Notes under the pieces: generated by a model
Databases searched by the model: none
Told to the model about the DNA's origin: nothing
What the model saw: the letters and a program-made list of their open reading frames with translations, nothing else
Part shown: in pieces, positions 43,624 through 52,291 of the stretch
Position numbering within the stretch: the stretch's first letter is position 1
Layout: the number at the start of each line of letters is the position of its first letter
Translations under genes and position numbers: made by a program
Assembly (NCBI RefSeq): GCF_028200735.1
Contig: NZ_JAQKPV010000004.1
Span: 62,001-126,000 of the forward strand
DNA: 64,000 bases
Origin: Streptomyces sp. ACA25
Lineage (GTDB): Bacteria; Actinomycetota; Actinomycetes; Streptomycetales; Streptomycetaceae
Direction of reading: 5' to 3'

Positions 43624-44769
43624 ATGTCCGCCCTCCCCAAGCCGCACCTGATCATGACCAAGACTCGCACGATGGGTGAGGACTCCGGCCTCCCGGGAGC
43701 GCGGCACATCCGGTCCTCCCGCAACGACCGGCCTTACCACTACATGGTGCACAGCCCGCACTTCGCGTATGAGGAGTACGCGGTGCACCTCGGTCAGTAC
43801 GACCGGCTCTCCTTCTACGGCCCGGCGGGCGCCGAACCCGTCACCGTGCACATGTACGACTGCCGGGCGGACTCGCCGGAGTACGACCGGAAGCTGGAGA
43901 TCGACGTCCCGGCCGACGGATCGTGCGTACTGGCCGTCCCGCCGGGTTACGCCCACTGGTTCGAGCGGCTCGGCACCGTGACCACCCGCAACGACTACTC
44001 CCTCCACGCGCCGCAGGACCCCGCCTCGCAGTGGTCCCCGCTCGACGACAACGCCACTTACTCCGTCGCCGACATGGACCGCGCGCGCCCCCGGACCGTC
44101 GCCAACGACGTCGAGCTGCCGACGGCGGCCCAGTTCCTGATCTCCAAGATGGTGTCCCGCAGCTGGCTCGGCGGTGCGACCGAGCAGGGCGTCATCGCCT
44201 CCGCCGATATCGGCGGCGAGCTCCACCGCTACTTCATCGACCGGGACCTCGCAGGGCAGCAGCCCGTCCTGCCCGCGTCGGAACTCGCCACCGTCACCGC
44301 CGCGGTCGGCTCCTACCAGTCCATCCGCGACGACTCGTACGGCATCGGCTCCAATGTCGAGAACGGGCTAGCCGACACCATGGTTCACGACGTTTCGGCA
44401 TCCTGGCCGCAGTACTATAGCGCCCATCCCCATCTCACGCTGAAGCTGTCCCCGTTGCTGTACGACAATCCTGAGATGGAACTCGAACTCATCGACCGCC
44501 GCGCGGACTCTCCCACCTTCGGGGCCGGCCACATCCTCCCCTTCCCACAGGACTCGCGGGTCGTCCTGACGATCGAACCGGGTGTGCTGATGCGGGCCCG
44601 GGGCAGTGGGACGCTCCACTACCGGGTGGAGTACGAGGTCCACGACTCCCGCGGCGCGAGCCTGCCCGAACTCTTCGTCCCGGTGCCCGCCGACGGATCA
44701 CTGCCGACCTTCGACGCGCCGGGTGCCGCTCTCGCGGGCAACGTCGTCCGAGAGCTGGCCTACCAGTGA
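43624..44769 (+). CDS. RmlC-like double-cupin protein (second paralogue)
   Basis: A 381-residue protein from ATG 43624 behind GAGAGAGGAA. It repeats the design of the first paralogue and shows the duplication more clearly: [18 protein letters not shown] with [15 protein letters not shown] at 74-118, and [18 protein letters not shown] with [17 protein letters not shown] at 287-330. The linker [13 protein letters not shown] (164-176) matches ELPTAAHLLLSRM of the first protein. Both YDCR and IDRR are the cupin strand of RmlC. The sugar-epimerase catalytic His is not clearly preserved. It overlaps the MFS gene by four bases, so a transported product is expected. Confidence 0.7.
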   Translation: MSALPKPHLIMTKTRTMGEDSGLPGARHIRSSRNDRPYHYMVHSPHFAYEEYAVHLGQYDRLSFYGPAGAEPVTVHMYDCRADSPEYDRKLEIDVPADGSCVLAVPPGYAHWFERLGTVTTRNDYSLHAPQDPASQWSPLDDNATYSVADMDRARPRTVANDVELPTAAQFLISKMVSRSWLGGATEQGVIASADIGGELHRYFIDRDLAGQQPVLPASELATVTAAVGSYQSIRDDSYGIGSNVENGLADTMVHDVSASWPQYYSAHPHLTLKLSPLLYDNPEMELELIDRRADSPTFGAGHILPFPQDSRVVLTIEPGVLMRARGSGTLHYRVEYEVHDSRGASLPELFVPVPADGSLPTFDAPGAALAGNVVRELAYQ

Positions 44770-46109
44770 CGGCGACCACGCAGGAGCCGAGCACCGGCCG
44801 CCGCACCGCGCTCCTCACGGCCCCACGCTGGCTGATGCTGCTGCTCGCGGTCTTCGTGGTGCTCGTCATGTCCCGTTCCATGAGCGAGGGCATCTACGAC
44901 ATCGCGTTCGTCAACCTGGCCCTGGACCTCTCCGGCCTGGTCAGCACAGTCGGCCTGGTGTACTGCGTGGGCTACGGCGTGGAGGTCGTCGCCTCCGTCG
45001 TGGCCGGCCCCCTGCTGGACCGGGGCAATCCGAAGACCGTCCTGGTCGTGGCCTACCTCGTCAAGATCGGCCTTTTCGTCCTCATCGGTTTCGGTTCCAC
45101 GTTCCTCTCGTCCCACCTGTGGGCGATCGTCGTCGCGGCGGCCACGGTGGACCTCGTCCATCACATCGGGGAGATGGCCCTGTTCGTGCTCCTGCCGCGG
45201 ATCCTCGACGCCAAGACCCTCGTCCGGGTTCAGGGCATCGGGGCAAGCGTCCGCGCGGCCGCCGAAGTGCTCTCCCCGGTCGTCGCGGGCCTGGTCATCG
45301 TCCTGCTTCCCGGTTCTCGGGCCCTTCTCGTCGCCGCCGGCCTTCAGGTCCTCGCCCTGGCCGTCTTCGTCGGCTTCATCGCCGTCGTGGCCCGGCAGCC
45401 GGGATCCGCGCACCTGAAGACCGTCCACGAGCAGGGATCCGGTGCCACGAACGGCGAGGAGGAACCCGCCCCTCTCCCGTCCCGCCGCGCAGTGGCGAGG
45501 ACTATCGTCTCCAGCCCGGCCTGGCGCCGCTTCCTCATCTTCCACGCCCTGACCGTGCTTGCCCTTTCGACGGTCATCCTCTCCCTTCTGCCCCTCATGA
45601 GGGCGACCTTCGACATGTCACCGGCCCACGCCGGCTCCTTCCTGGCGTTCTCCACCATCGGAGCCTTCATCGGCGGCCTCGTCGTCGCCAAGGCCGGCCC
45701 GGAGAGCATCTACTCAAGCCTGCGCTGGGCCACCGCTCTCGCGGGTGCCGGTACCCTGACGGCGGCACTGTTCGGTGGGACGCAGTGGATCCTCGCGACC
45801 GCCCTCGTCCTCTTCGGTCTCGGCTTCACCGTGTACCTCAGGTCAGCCGGACTCCTCGTCCAGCTCCGCGCCCCCGCCGCCCTGCTCGGCACCTGGCACG
45901 GGCTCCTCGACGCCGTCGTCCGCGTTGTCAGCGCCGGGGCAATCCTCGCCACCGGTTTCCTCTTCGACGGCTTCGGAGGACGGCCGGTCTACCTCGTCCT
46001 CGGCGCGCTCCTCCTGCTCACCGCGGCCCTCTGGTCCGCCTTCGGCACCCAGGACCAGCAGAACCTCGGCTCAACCCCCCTGCACCCCGCACCCGGCCCC
46101 GCCCCGTAA
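44766..46109 (+). CDS. MFS exporter coupled to the cupin cluster
   Basis: A 447-residue transporter starting at GTG 44766, overlapping the upstream cupin gene by four bases. About twelve hydrophobic segments occur, with a charged loop near 215-240 ([20 protein letters not shown]) at the centre. MFS marks include [20 protein letters not shown] and [21 protein letters not shown]. The N-terminus is [20 protein letters not shown]. Being translated together with the cupin paralogue suggests export of, or self-protection from, the product of this cluster. No sugar or drug specificity can be read. Confidence 0.85.
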   Translation: MTATTQEPSTGRRTALLTAPRWLMLLLAVFVVLVMSRSMSEGIYDIAFVNLALDLSGLVSTVGLVYCVGYGVEVVASVVAGPLLDRGNPKTVLVVAYLVKIGLFVLIGFGSTFLSSHLWAIVVAAATVDLVHHIGEMALFVLLPRILDAKTLVRVQGIGASVRAAAEVLSPVVAGLVIVLLPGSRALLVAAGLQVLALAVFVGFIAVVARQPGSAHLKTVHEQGSGATNGEEEPAPLPSRRAVARTIVSSPAWRRFLIFHALTVLALSTVILSLLPLMRATFDMSPAHAGSFLAFSTIGAFIGGLVVAKAGPESIYSSLRWATALAGAGTLTAALFGGTQWILATALVLFGLGFTVYLRSAGLLVQLRAPAALLGTWHGLLDAVVRVVSAGAILATGFLFDGFGGRPVYLVLGALLLLTAALWSAFGTQDQQNLGSTPLHPAPGPAP

Positions 46110-46728
46110 GGACCATCAACAGCAGCAAGGCGGTCGTCAGCTGTGCGGCGGCATCGGGGCGCCCGAGGGAGCGCGCCTGGCCTGCCATGTGGGTACGCCG
46201 TTCCGGGGAGGCGATGACCGGTTCCCGTGCGGCGCGGAGCCGTTCGGCTGTGGCGTTCTCCTTGACCAGGGCGAAGGCCGTGCCGGATCGTTCCAGGTGC
46301 TGGGCGTTGTGGGTCTGTTCGTTTCCGGCGGAGGAGGCGAGCGGAATGAGGATGGAGGGATTGCCCAGGGCGGTGAGTTCGGCGAGGGTGCCGGCGCCGC
46401 TGCGGGAGATGACGATGTCGGCAAGGGCAAGGGCAAGGGCGAGGACATCGGGGAGTTCGGGGCCGATGAAGTCGCTGACCCAGTACCGGGCGCGCAGTTC
46501 CGGGGAGAGGGTGTCTGCGTGCCGGCGGCCCTGTTCGAGGGAGGCCGCGCCGCACTGGTGGAGCACGTTGGCGCTCTGGAGGAGCCAGGGCACCTGATCC
46601 CATGTCAGGGACTTGAGGACGGTGGCGGGGACGTCCTTGACGGTGTCGATCAGCGCGTCGCATACGGCCTCGGCGCTCTTGCCGGCGGGCAAGGGGACGG
46701 GCAGGAAGAAGCGGCTGGTGCGCTCCAC
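46018..46728 (-). pseudogene. Chimeric remnant: IS30 transposase piece fused to MurG-like glycosyltransferase
   Basis: The frame begins VERTSRFFLPVPLPAGKSAE ... LKSLTWDQ, which is the stretch of IS30-family transposases around the second catalytic Asp. At about 46594 it changes to PWLLQSANVLHQCGAASLEQ, then ADIVISRSGAGTLAELTALG and SILIPLASSAGNEQTHNAQH, the C-terminal nucleotide-sugar-binding domain of MurG-like GT28 enzymes. Neither part has its other half, so an IS30 insertion followed by deletion has joined two dead genes. The tail beyond about 46128 reads into the MFS gene on the opposite strand. No start or ribosome site is convincing. Confidence 0.8.
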
Positions 46729-46956
46729 GAGGGTGCTTGAATTCCAGGGGTCCTTGCAACACCGCCGGATTCTTGGGTGGTGAGTAGATCACGGAGGCGG
46801 GCGCTTCCTACAAGGCCGACCGGTATCAGTGCCACCATCGCGAGTCAGCGCATATAACGCCCGCGTTCCGCCCATTGCCGGCAGGGTGTCGACGAGCCGC
46901 ACGAGCTTTGCGGTCGGCGGAGCGCTCGCCACGACCCTGCGCCGCTGATCTTGCGG

Positions 46957-47370
46957 TCAGACTTTGATGACGGTGACCTGTCCTCCGCACAGCGTGGTGA
47001 GGTCGTCGGAGTCGGAAGTGAGGACTGTGACCGGGCCGGGCGCCGCCAGGGCCGTGACGGCGAGCATGGCGTCGATGGCGTGTCTGTGGCCGTGCAGGCC
47101 GGCGTCGGCGAGGAGAGCTGCGGCGTGCTGGGCGAGGTGTGCGGTGACGGGTTCGATGATGAGGCGGGAAAGGGTCCACTCCAGGGCAGCGTGGTTGATG
47201 CGGGGGTGCAACACCTCGACGAGGGTGGCGGCGCTGGTGATGACGCGCAGGTCATCGGCGCGGGCCAGGGCAAGCCAGGCGGTCACCTCGCGGTCGCGCA
47301 GGACGGCCTTGGACAGTCCTTCGCTGTCCAGGAGGAGGGTGCCGCCGGGGGTGGCGGTGGGGCGGGTCAT
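46957..47370 (-). CDS. VapC-like PIN-domain protein
   Basis: A 137-residue PIN nuclease. The first acidic residues are in TLLLDSEGLSKAVLRDREV, a second in TLVEVLHPRINHAAL, and the third and fourth in HAIDAMLAVTALAAPGPVTVLTSDSDDLTTL. This is the toxin type of VapBC modules, which cut RNA, usually tRNA or rRNA. Its ATG overlaps by four bases the stop codon of an upstream antitoxin-like frame, the normal VapBC layout, but that frame is broken (see the next entry). If expressed it would be an unopposed toxin, so it may be weakly expressed, inactive or silenced by another antitoxin. Confidence 0.82.
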   Translation of the reverse strand: MTRPTATPGGTLLLDSEGLSKAVLRDREVTAWLALARADDLRVITSAATLVEVLHPRINHAALEWTLSRLIIEPVTAHLAQHAAALLADAGLHGHRHAIDAMLAVTALAAPGPVTVLTSDSDDLTTLCGGQVTVIKV

Positions 47371-47444
47371 GCGGCGCGGGCCCCAGCGGTGTTCTGTTGG
47401 GCGCGGGCGCGGTGGAGTTTGTCGCGCTTGGCCTGGCTGTCCCG
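47367..47444 (-). pseudogene. C-terminal remnant of the VapC partner antitoxin
   Basis: The frame directly before the PIN gene reads RDSQAKRDKLHRARAQQNTA GARAA and stops at TGA overlapping the toxin start (ATGA). In-frame TGA at 47445-47447 lies just upstream, followed by the sortase gene after a short gap. An antitoxin normally has about 70-90 residues, so the N-terminal DNA-binding part has been deleted. The basic helical sequence suits an antitoxin C-terminus. Confidence 0.65.
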
Positions 47445-47463
47445 TCAGCGCATGCGGCGTCTG

Positions 47464-48102
47464 TCAGTCCGTGTGCGGGGAGGCGGTGATCACCAGATTG
47501 GACCGGTAGGAGCGGGTGGACTTGTCCCATTCCGCGCAGGTCAGAATGGTCAGCCGCGGATCTGCCGTGAGCGCGTACACCTCCTCGGAAGGAAAGCCGT
47601 CGGCCGGCCACACCCGCACCGAGCGCACCGTGAAGTGGACGGATCTGCCGTCACGCCGGGTGATCTCGATGAGGTCGCCAGGCTCGACCGCGTGGAGGCG
47701 GTAGAAGGCGGCCGGGCCGACTGCGGAATCCACATGCCCGGCCAGAATGGCGTTCCCGTTGGCTCCAGGCGTGGGGGAATCGGCGTACCACGCGGCCTGG
47801 TCGGCGTCCCGGGGCATCGCGACCGACCCGTTCGGGGCGAGGCCGACGGCCTCGATCCGGGTGTCCAGCCCGATGGCCCTGATGCTGAGGCGGTCGGGTG
47901 GCGCGGCGGGCAGCCGCGGCGTTCCGGGGACGAATGGCGGCGCGGTCGTCGCGGCCGTGTCGCGTACCGGTGGCGGCAGCCCGCGCGGAGCATCTGTCGT
48001 GACGAGGCTGGACGCGAGAACCGCGCCGCCGGCGAACAGACCGGCGGTGGCCACCGCGGTACGCAAGCTTCCGCGGTGGCCACCGGGCCGGCTGGGCGGC
48101 AC
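47464..48102 (-). CDS. Class F sortase
   Basis: A 212-residue membrane-anchored transpeptidase. A helix near residues 14-33 (TAVATAGLFAGGAVLASSLV) anchors it. The sortase domain covers 70-210: SIRAIGLDTRIEAVGLAPNG, the His in AILAGHVDSAVGPAAFYRL, the active-site Cys in RLTILTCAEWDKSTRSYRSN with the later Arg. This is the TLxTC pattern of class E/F sortases. It would attach surface proteins with a C-terminal sorting signal to the cell wall. Fifteen bases upstream on the same strand is a CHRD protein ending in a transmembrane helix plus Arg cluster, the likely partner. Confidence 0.9.
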   Translation of the reverse strand: MPPSRPGGHRGSLRTAVATAGLFAGGAVLASSLVTTDAPRGLPPPVRDTAATTAPPFVPGTPRLPAAPPDRLSIRAIGLDTRIEAVGLAPNGSVAMPRDADQAAWYADSPTPGANGNAILAGHVDSAVGPAAFYRLHAVEPGDLIEITRRDGRSVHFTVRSVRVWPADGFPSEEVYALTADPRLTILTCAEWDKSTRSYRSNLVITASPHTD

Positions 48103-48117
48103 GAGGGGTTCAGCCCG

Positions 48118-48897
48118 TCACTGCTGGACGCTGCTGCGCCGACGCAGGTAGAAGGCACCGGCCAGCATGGCTAGCAGACCGGTGCCGATACCGGCCGCCG
48201 CCACACCATCGGTCTGCGTGCCGCCGAGGCCACCGGCCACCGAGCCCAGCGGAGCTGCCTTGAGCGCGCCGCACAGGGCGGGGTTGGTCGCCTCCGCGGG
48301 GAGGGAGGGGTCGAGCTCGCTCGCTCCCAGCACGTCGTCGTACACGCCGTTGCCGTTGTAGTCGATGCCGTGGACCACGACGACACCGGTACCGGCGCGC
48401 AGGCTCTTCTCGGCTTCCTTGCTGAGCTCCACGGTCCGGTGGTAGTTGATCTGAGAGCCCGAGGGGAACCGGTCGATGGCCAGCCCGGAGTCCGGGCTCG
48501 TGTCACCGCTGGTGGTCAGCGAGGTGCCGATGCCGCCGTAGAACGGTGCCCCGTCCAGGACGTTCATGAAGACGTTGCCGTTCCGCTCCTTGGCCGCGGA
48601 CTCCGGCGGGCACTGGCCCTTGGCCGCGATGTGGAAGTGCATGGCGTGCGGAGCATCGACCAGCCCGCGGGCCTTGATGGTCACCTCCGCGTACCTGCCG
48701 TTGAGCTTCACGTGTGCCGTACCGGAACCGGTGACGCGGTTGGTCGGGACGGGGTCCAGGCTGGCCTGGAGGATGAGCTCCTCGGCTTTTTCCTTCTGGG
48801 TGTCCGCGGCGCTGGCGGCGGGTGCGAGGACGATGACGGGCGCGGTGGCTATCAGCGCCGCCAGGGCAGTCGTCAGGTTTTTGCCGAGCACATGCAT
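48118..48897 (-). CDS. CHRD-domain secreted surface protein
   Basis: A 259-residue protein from ATG 48897 (MHVLGKNLTTALAALIATAP). After the signal peptide (about 1-30) a CHRD-type domain is visible: SLDPVPTNRVTGSGTAHVKL, YAEVTIKARGLVDAPHAMHFH and a Cys in IAAKGQCPPESAAK. The end is a surface anchor: GTQTDGVAAAGIGTGLLAML then AGAFYLRRRSSVQQ, i.e. hydrophobic helix and Arg cluster. There is no LPXTG motif; a Gly/Thr/Asp-rich stretch (GGLGGTQTDG) is the best candidate cleavage site. CHRD domains bind other proteins. It is probably co-transcribed with the sortase. Confidence 0.82.
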   Translation of the reverse strand: MHVLGKNLTTALAALIATAPVIVLAPAASAADTQKEKAEELILQASLDPVPTNRVTGSGTAHVKLNGRYAEVTIKARGLVDAPHAMHFHIAAKGQCPPESAAKERNGNVFMNVLDGAPFYGGIGTSLTTSGDTSPDSGLAIDRFPSGSQINYHRTVELSKEAEKSLRAGTGVVVVHGIDYNGNGVYDDVLGASELDPSLPAEATNPALCGALKAAPLGSVAGGLGGTQTDGVAAAGIGTGLLAMLAGAFYLRRRSSVQQ

Positions 48898-49284
48898 GTC
48901 ACGCTCCACAGTTGGAGTCAGGGCGCCGCTCGCTGCGGGCCTCGTGACGATCCTGCGCACTCTCCGGCGACGGCGCGCGTGGGGCGACGCGTTCAGGTGA
49001 CGGCGCGACAGCGCAGCCCGCCGCGGGGTGCCTTTCGCGGGCTGCGTTGCCGGGGGTGCCCGTCAGGGCCGCGGCAGAACGACGGACAGGTCCGTGATGT
49101 CTTTCACTGAGGAACGCGCCGACCTGCTCGGCACCAGGCCGTCTACTGCGACGATGGCGGCATCGCTGCCATTGCCTGAGGCACGACCGGACGTGCACAC
49201 GGTGGCGTTGGCCGTTGTCGTGTTGATGCACAGACAAGGCACTGGCCCGCGTTTCCGCGGTTCAGCGCCTGTTTTTCGCGTGTG
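48898..49284. other. Intergenic region between the CHRD gene and tRNA-Arg
   Basis: About 390 bases. It contains the promoter of the CHRD gene on the minus strand and the DNA downstream of the tRNA 3' end, the expected site of integrative-element junctions. I looked for a second copy of the tRNA 3' end in the window and did not see one. Short frames here lack ribosome sites. Confidence 0.45.
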
Positions 49285-49356
49285 TGCCCCCGGCAGGACT
49301 CGAACCTGCGCACACGGCTCCGGAGGCCGATGCTCTATCCGCTGAGCTACGGGGGC
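49285..49356 (-). tRNA. tRNA-Arg (anticodon CCG)
   Basis: A 72-base tRNA on the minus strand. The acceptor arms GCCCCCG (from 49356) and CGGGGGC pair perfectly, the D-arm is GCTC AGCGGATAG AGC, the anticodon loop CTCCGGA gives CCG, and the T-arm is GCAGG TTCGAGT CCTGC. The discriminator is A; CCA is not encoded. It reads CGG codons. tRNA-Arg genes are common insertion sites for actinobacterial integrative elements, and the 3' end here faces the accessory region. Confidence 0.93.
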
Positions 49357-49506
49357 GTTGTCGCTGCGTGGCTGCGGCGACGGGAAGAACTTTACCAGCT
49401 GGGAAGAGGTGTCCCGTACCGGGTTCCGGGGCGGCGGTTACTGCCCGGTAGTCGGATCTGGTGAAGCACCGGACGCGGGGCGGGGGGCCCGCCTACCCTG
49501 GAGTAC

Positions 49507-49935
49507 GTGTCAGGGACGTTGGGCCGGGTGCTCGTCGTGGACGACAGCCCGGCCATCCGGCAGCTGATCAGGGTCATCCTCGAGATGGACGGTTTCGAGG
49601 TCGTGACCGCTGCTGACGGTGCCGAGTGCCTGGAGGCCGTGCAGTGGTACCGGCCCGATGTGATCACCCTCGACCGGGCCATGCCGCGGCTGGACGGGCC
49701 GAGCACGGCCCGGCGGCTCCGCCGCGATCCGCTCACCCGAAACATTCCGCTGGTCCTGGTCAGCGCCGCTCCCGGGCAACCGGTCGGGGTGGACGCCGTG
49801 GTGCTCAAGCCCTTCGAGCCGGCAGAGCTCGTACGGCTGGTCGCCCGGCTGCGCCGGTCCGGCAGTCAGTACCCCGTCCGGCTGGCGAAACCACCGGCGG
49901 GCTGCCCGCCGCTCTCTCGTACGCTTGCTCCGTGA
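49507..49935 (+). CDS. Single-domain response regulator
   Basis: A 142-residue receiver-only protein starting at GTG 49507. The fold marks are RVLVVDDSPAIRQLIRVILE (acidic pair), PDVITLDRAMPRLDGPSTAR (phospho-Asp in TLD), LVLVSAAPGQP (Thr/Ser) and VLKPFEPAELVRLV (Lys). There is no output domain, so it passes the signal to a protein partner, like CheY. It ends in an overlap of four bases with the nrtL gene (GTGA). A kinase is not adjacent. Confidence 0.9.
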   Translation: MSGTLGRVLVVDDSPAIRQLIRVILEMDGFEVVTAADGAECLEAVQWYRPDVITLDRAMPRLDGPSTARRLRRDPLTRNIPLVLVSAAPGQPVGVDAVVLKPFEPAELVRLVARLRRSGSQYPVRLAKPPAGCPPLSRTLAP

Positions 49936-50723
49936 CTCCTGCCCAGCTCTCCGAGGCCGTGCTGCACACCGTGCGGTGCGCTGTCCGCAGCGGTGAGCTC
50001 GAGGTGACCGTGCCGGACGGGGCGCAGCTGCGCCGTCCGCCGCACGGTGAGGGGCACTGGGCCACCGGGATCGCGCTGCGGCTGGCCGGCCCCGCCGGGC
50101 GTCCCGCCCGGGATGTGGCGGCGGTGCTGCGGAACCGGCTCCTCGGCACGGAGGGGGTCAGCGCGGTGGAGATCTCCGGGCCCGGCTTCCTCACCTTCCG
50201 GCTCGACGGGACGGCGGGCGCCGCCGTGGTCCGGGAGATCGCCCGGGGGCCCGAGCCGGCCTCTCGGCCCGAGGACCCGGCCCGGGACGCCGCGCGCTGG
50301 GCGGCGGCCGGCGGGCCCGGCGACGGTGGCGCTCTGCTCGTGCAGCGGGAGAGCAACCCGCTCTTCCGGGTGCGGTACGCCCACGCCAGGGGGCGCGCGC
50401 TGCTGCGCGGCGGCCGGGCGCTCGGGATACCGGCGGAGGCCGGGGAATCCGCGCGCTACGGACACGCCGCCGAGGAGGAGCTGCTGGGGCTGCTGGCCGA
50501 GCGGGAGCGGTACGCCGCCGGCCCGGCGGCCCGGGCGGCCCGCTATCTGGTGGCGGTCGCCGATGCCTTCACCGAGGTCCGGGAGGTGCGTCCCGCGCTG
50601 CCCAGCGGGGACGAGAAACCCGGGGCCGCGCACCGCGCGCGGCTGGCCCTTGCGCAGGCCACCACGACGGTGCTCGCCGGCGGCCTCCACCGCTTGGGCA
50701 TCAGCGCCCCCGGCCATCTGTAG
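49932..50723 (+). CDS. nrtL: ArgS-related anticodon-binding protein NrtL
   Basis: A 263-residue protein related to the C-terminal part of arginyl-tRNA synthetase, starting at GTG 49932 and overlapping the response regulator by four bases. The C-terminal 100 residues (RYAHARGRALLRGGRALGIP, LLAERERYAAGPAARAARYL, AHRARLALAQATTTVLAGGL) follow the DALR anticodon-binding helix bundle. The N-terminal half (LRLAGPAGRPARDVAAVLRN, EISGPGFLTFRLD) resembles the Arg-tRNA synthetase Add1 domain, but the catalytic HIGH/KMSKS part is absent. It cannot charge tRNA. NrtL usually precedes lysA in Streptomyces; a tRNA-binding or regulatory role is inferred. Confidence 0.85.
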   Translation: MTPAQLSEAVLHTVRCAVRSGELEVTVPDGAQLRRPPHGEGHWATGIALRLAGPAGRPARDVAAVLRNRLLGTEGVSAVEISGPGFLTFRLDGTAGAAVVREIARGPEPASRPEDPARDAARWAAAGGPGDGGALLVQRESNPLFRVRYAHARGRALLRGGRALGIPAEAGESARYGHAAEEELLGLLAERERYAAGPAARAARYLVAVADAFTEVREVRPALPSGDEKPGAAHRARLALAQATTTVLAGGLHRLGISAPGHL

Positions 50724-50899
50724 CGGGTCGCGGGCTGTGGTCCGGGACTTTCCGCCGCCCCGCGGCACGTTCCCGTACCGGGGCCCGCAGCGCCGGGGCC
50801 GGTGCGGGTGCGGTGCCGGCCCACCGTCGCGCCCCTGCCCCTGCACCTCCGAGTACGTCAGACGTTGCGTCAGCTTTTCCGGAAGAGAGCCACCAGATC

Positions 50900-52291
50900 A
50901 TGAGCCGTTCCGCACACCCCGCCGGGCCCCGGCACGCCGATGTGCTGCCCGAGGGCCACTACACGGGCCCGCCCGCCGATCTCAACGCCCTGGACCCGCG
51001 GGTCTGGGCCCGTACCGTCTCCCGCGAGCCGGAGGGGGCGGTGACGGTGGGCGGGCTGGACGTCCGGGCGCTCGCCGAGGAGCACGGCACCCCTGCCTAC
51101 ATCCTGGACGAGGCCGACTTCCGGGCCCGCTGCCGTGCCTGGCAGGAGGCGTTCGGGGCGGAGGCGGACGTCTACTACGCGGGGAAGGCCTTCCTGTCGC
51201 GCGCCGTCGTGCGCTGGCTGGACGAGGAGGGGATGAACCTCGATGTGTGCTCCGGCGGTGAGCTCGCCACCGCGCTGAGCGCCGGGATGCCCGCCGAGCG
51301 CATCGCCCTGCACGGCAACAACAAGTCGCTCGCCGAGATCGAGCGGGCGGTGGAGACCGGCGTCGGGCGGATCGTCGTCGACTCCTTTCAGGAGATCGAG
51401 CGGGTCGCGGCGACCGCCCGGCGGCTGGGCCGCCGTCAGCGGGTGCAGATCCGGGTGACGGTCGGCGTCGAGGCGCACACCCACGAGTTCATCGCGACCG
51501 CGCACGAGGACCAGAAGTTCGGGCTCGCCCTGGCCGACGGGGTGGCCGCCGAGGCGGTGCGGCGGACGCTGCACCACGACAGCCTGGAGCTCACCGGGAT
51601 CCACTCCCACATCGGTTCGCAGATTTTCGACATGGCGGGCTTCGAGGTCTCCGCCCGCCGGGTCGTCAAGCTGCTGACCGAGGTGTGGAAGGAGCACGGC
51701 ATCGAGCTGCCGGAGATCGACCTCGGTGGCGGCCTCGGCATCGCCTACACCTCCGAGGACGACCCCCGGGAGCCGCACGAGATCGCCAAGGCCCTGGGCG
51801 ACATCGTCGCCCGGGAGTGCGCGAGCGCGGGGATCGCGGCGCCCCGGCTGTCGGTGGAGCCCGGCCGGGCGATCGTGGGGCCCACCGCCTTCACGCTCTA
51901 CGAGGTGGGCACCATCAAGTCGCTCGAAGGGCTGCGCACCTATGTGAGCGTGGACGGCGGGATGTCGGACAACATCCGCACCGCGCTCTACGACGCGGAG
52001 TACTCCGTGGCCCTGGTGTCCCGGTCCTCGCAGGCCCCTCCGATGCTCGCCCGGGTGGTCGGCAAGCACTGCGAGAGCGGGGACATCGTGGTGCGGGACG
52101 CCTACCTGCCCGCGGACGTGGCCCCCGGCGACCTGCTGGCGGTCCCGGCCACCGGCGCGTACTGCCGTTCCATGGCCAGCAACTACAACCATGTGCCGCG
52201 CCCGCCGGTGGTGGCGGTGAACAGCGGGACCTCCCGGGTGATCGTCCGCCGGGAGACCGAGGAGGACCTGCTGCGGCTCGACGTCGGCTGA
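50900..52291 (+). CDS. lysA: Diaminopimelate decarboxylase
   Basis: A 463-residue PLP enzyme that makes L-lysine from meso-diaminopimelate, the last step of the pathway. ATG 50900 gives MSRSAHPAGPRHADVLPEGH. The PLP Lys is in VYYAGKAFLSRAVVRWL, the His in GIHSHIGSQIFD, the phosphate loop in EIDLGGGLGIAYT, and SVEPGRAIVG, YVSVDGGMSDNIRTALYD and the substrate-binding ATGAYCRSMASNYN near the C-terminus follow. Complete and of normal length. It begins a run lysA-hom-thrC-thrB that handles aspartate-derived amino acids. Lysine and threonine branches are grouped here although each gene has its own gap. Confidence 0.97.
   Translation: MSRSAHPAGPRHADVLPEGHYTGPPADLNALDPRVWARTVSREPEGAVTVGGLDVRALAEEHGTPAYILDEADFRARCRAWQEAFGAEADVYYAGKAFLSRAVVRWLDEEGMNLDVCSGGELATALSAGMPAERIALHGNNKSLAEIERAVETGVGRIVVDSFQEIERVAATARRLGRRQRVQIRVTVGVEAHTHEFIATAHEDQKFGLALADGVAAEAVRRTLHHDSLELTGIHSHIGSQIFDMAGFEVSARRVVKLLTEVWKEHGIELPEIDLGGGLGIAYTSEDDPREPHEIAKALGDIVARECASAGIAAPRLSVEPGRAIVGPTAFTLYEVGTIKSLEGLRTYVSVDGGMSDNIRTALYDAEYSVALVSRSSQAPPMLARVVGKHCESGDIVVRDAYLPADVAPGDLLAVPATGAYCRSMASNYNHVPRPPVVAVNSGTSRVIVRRETEEDLLRLDVG

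Noticed and set aside
44606..46597. 663-codon frame overlapping the cupin and MFS genes
   Set aside because: Arg/Pro-rich shadow of two well-supported genes.
48898..49284. Direct repeat of the tRNA-Arg 3' end as attachment site
   Set aside because: I looked for GGCAGGACTCGAACC elsewhere in the window and did not find a second copy.
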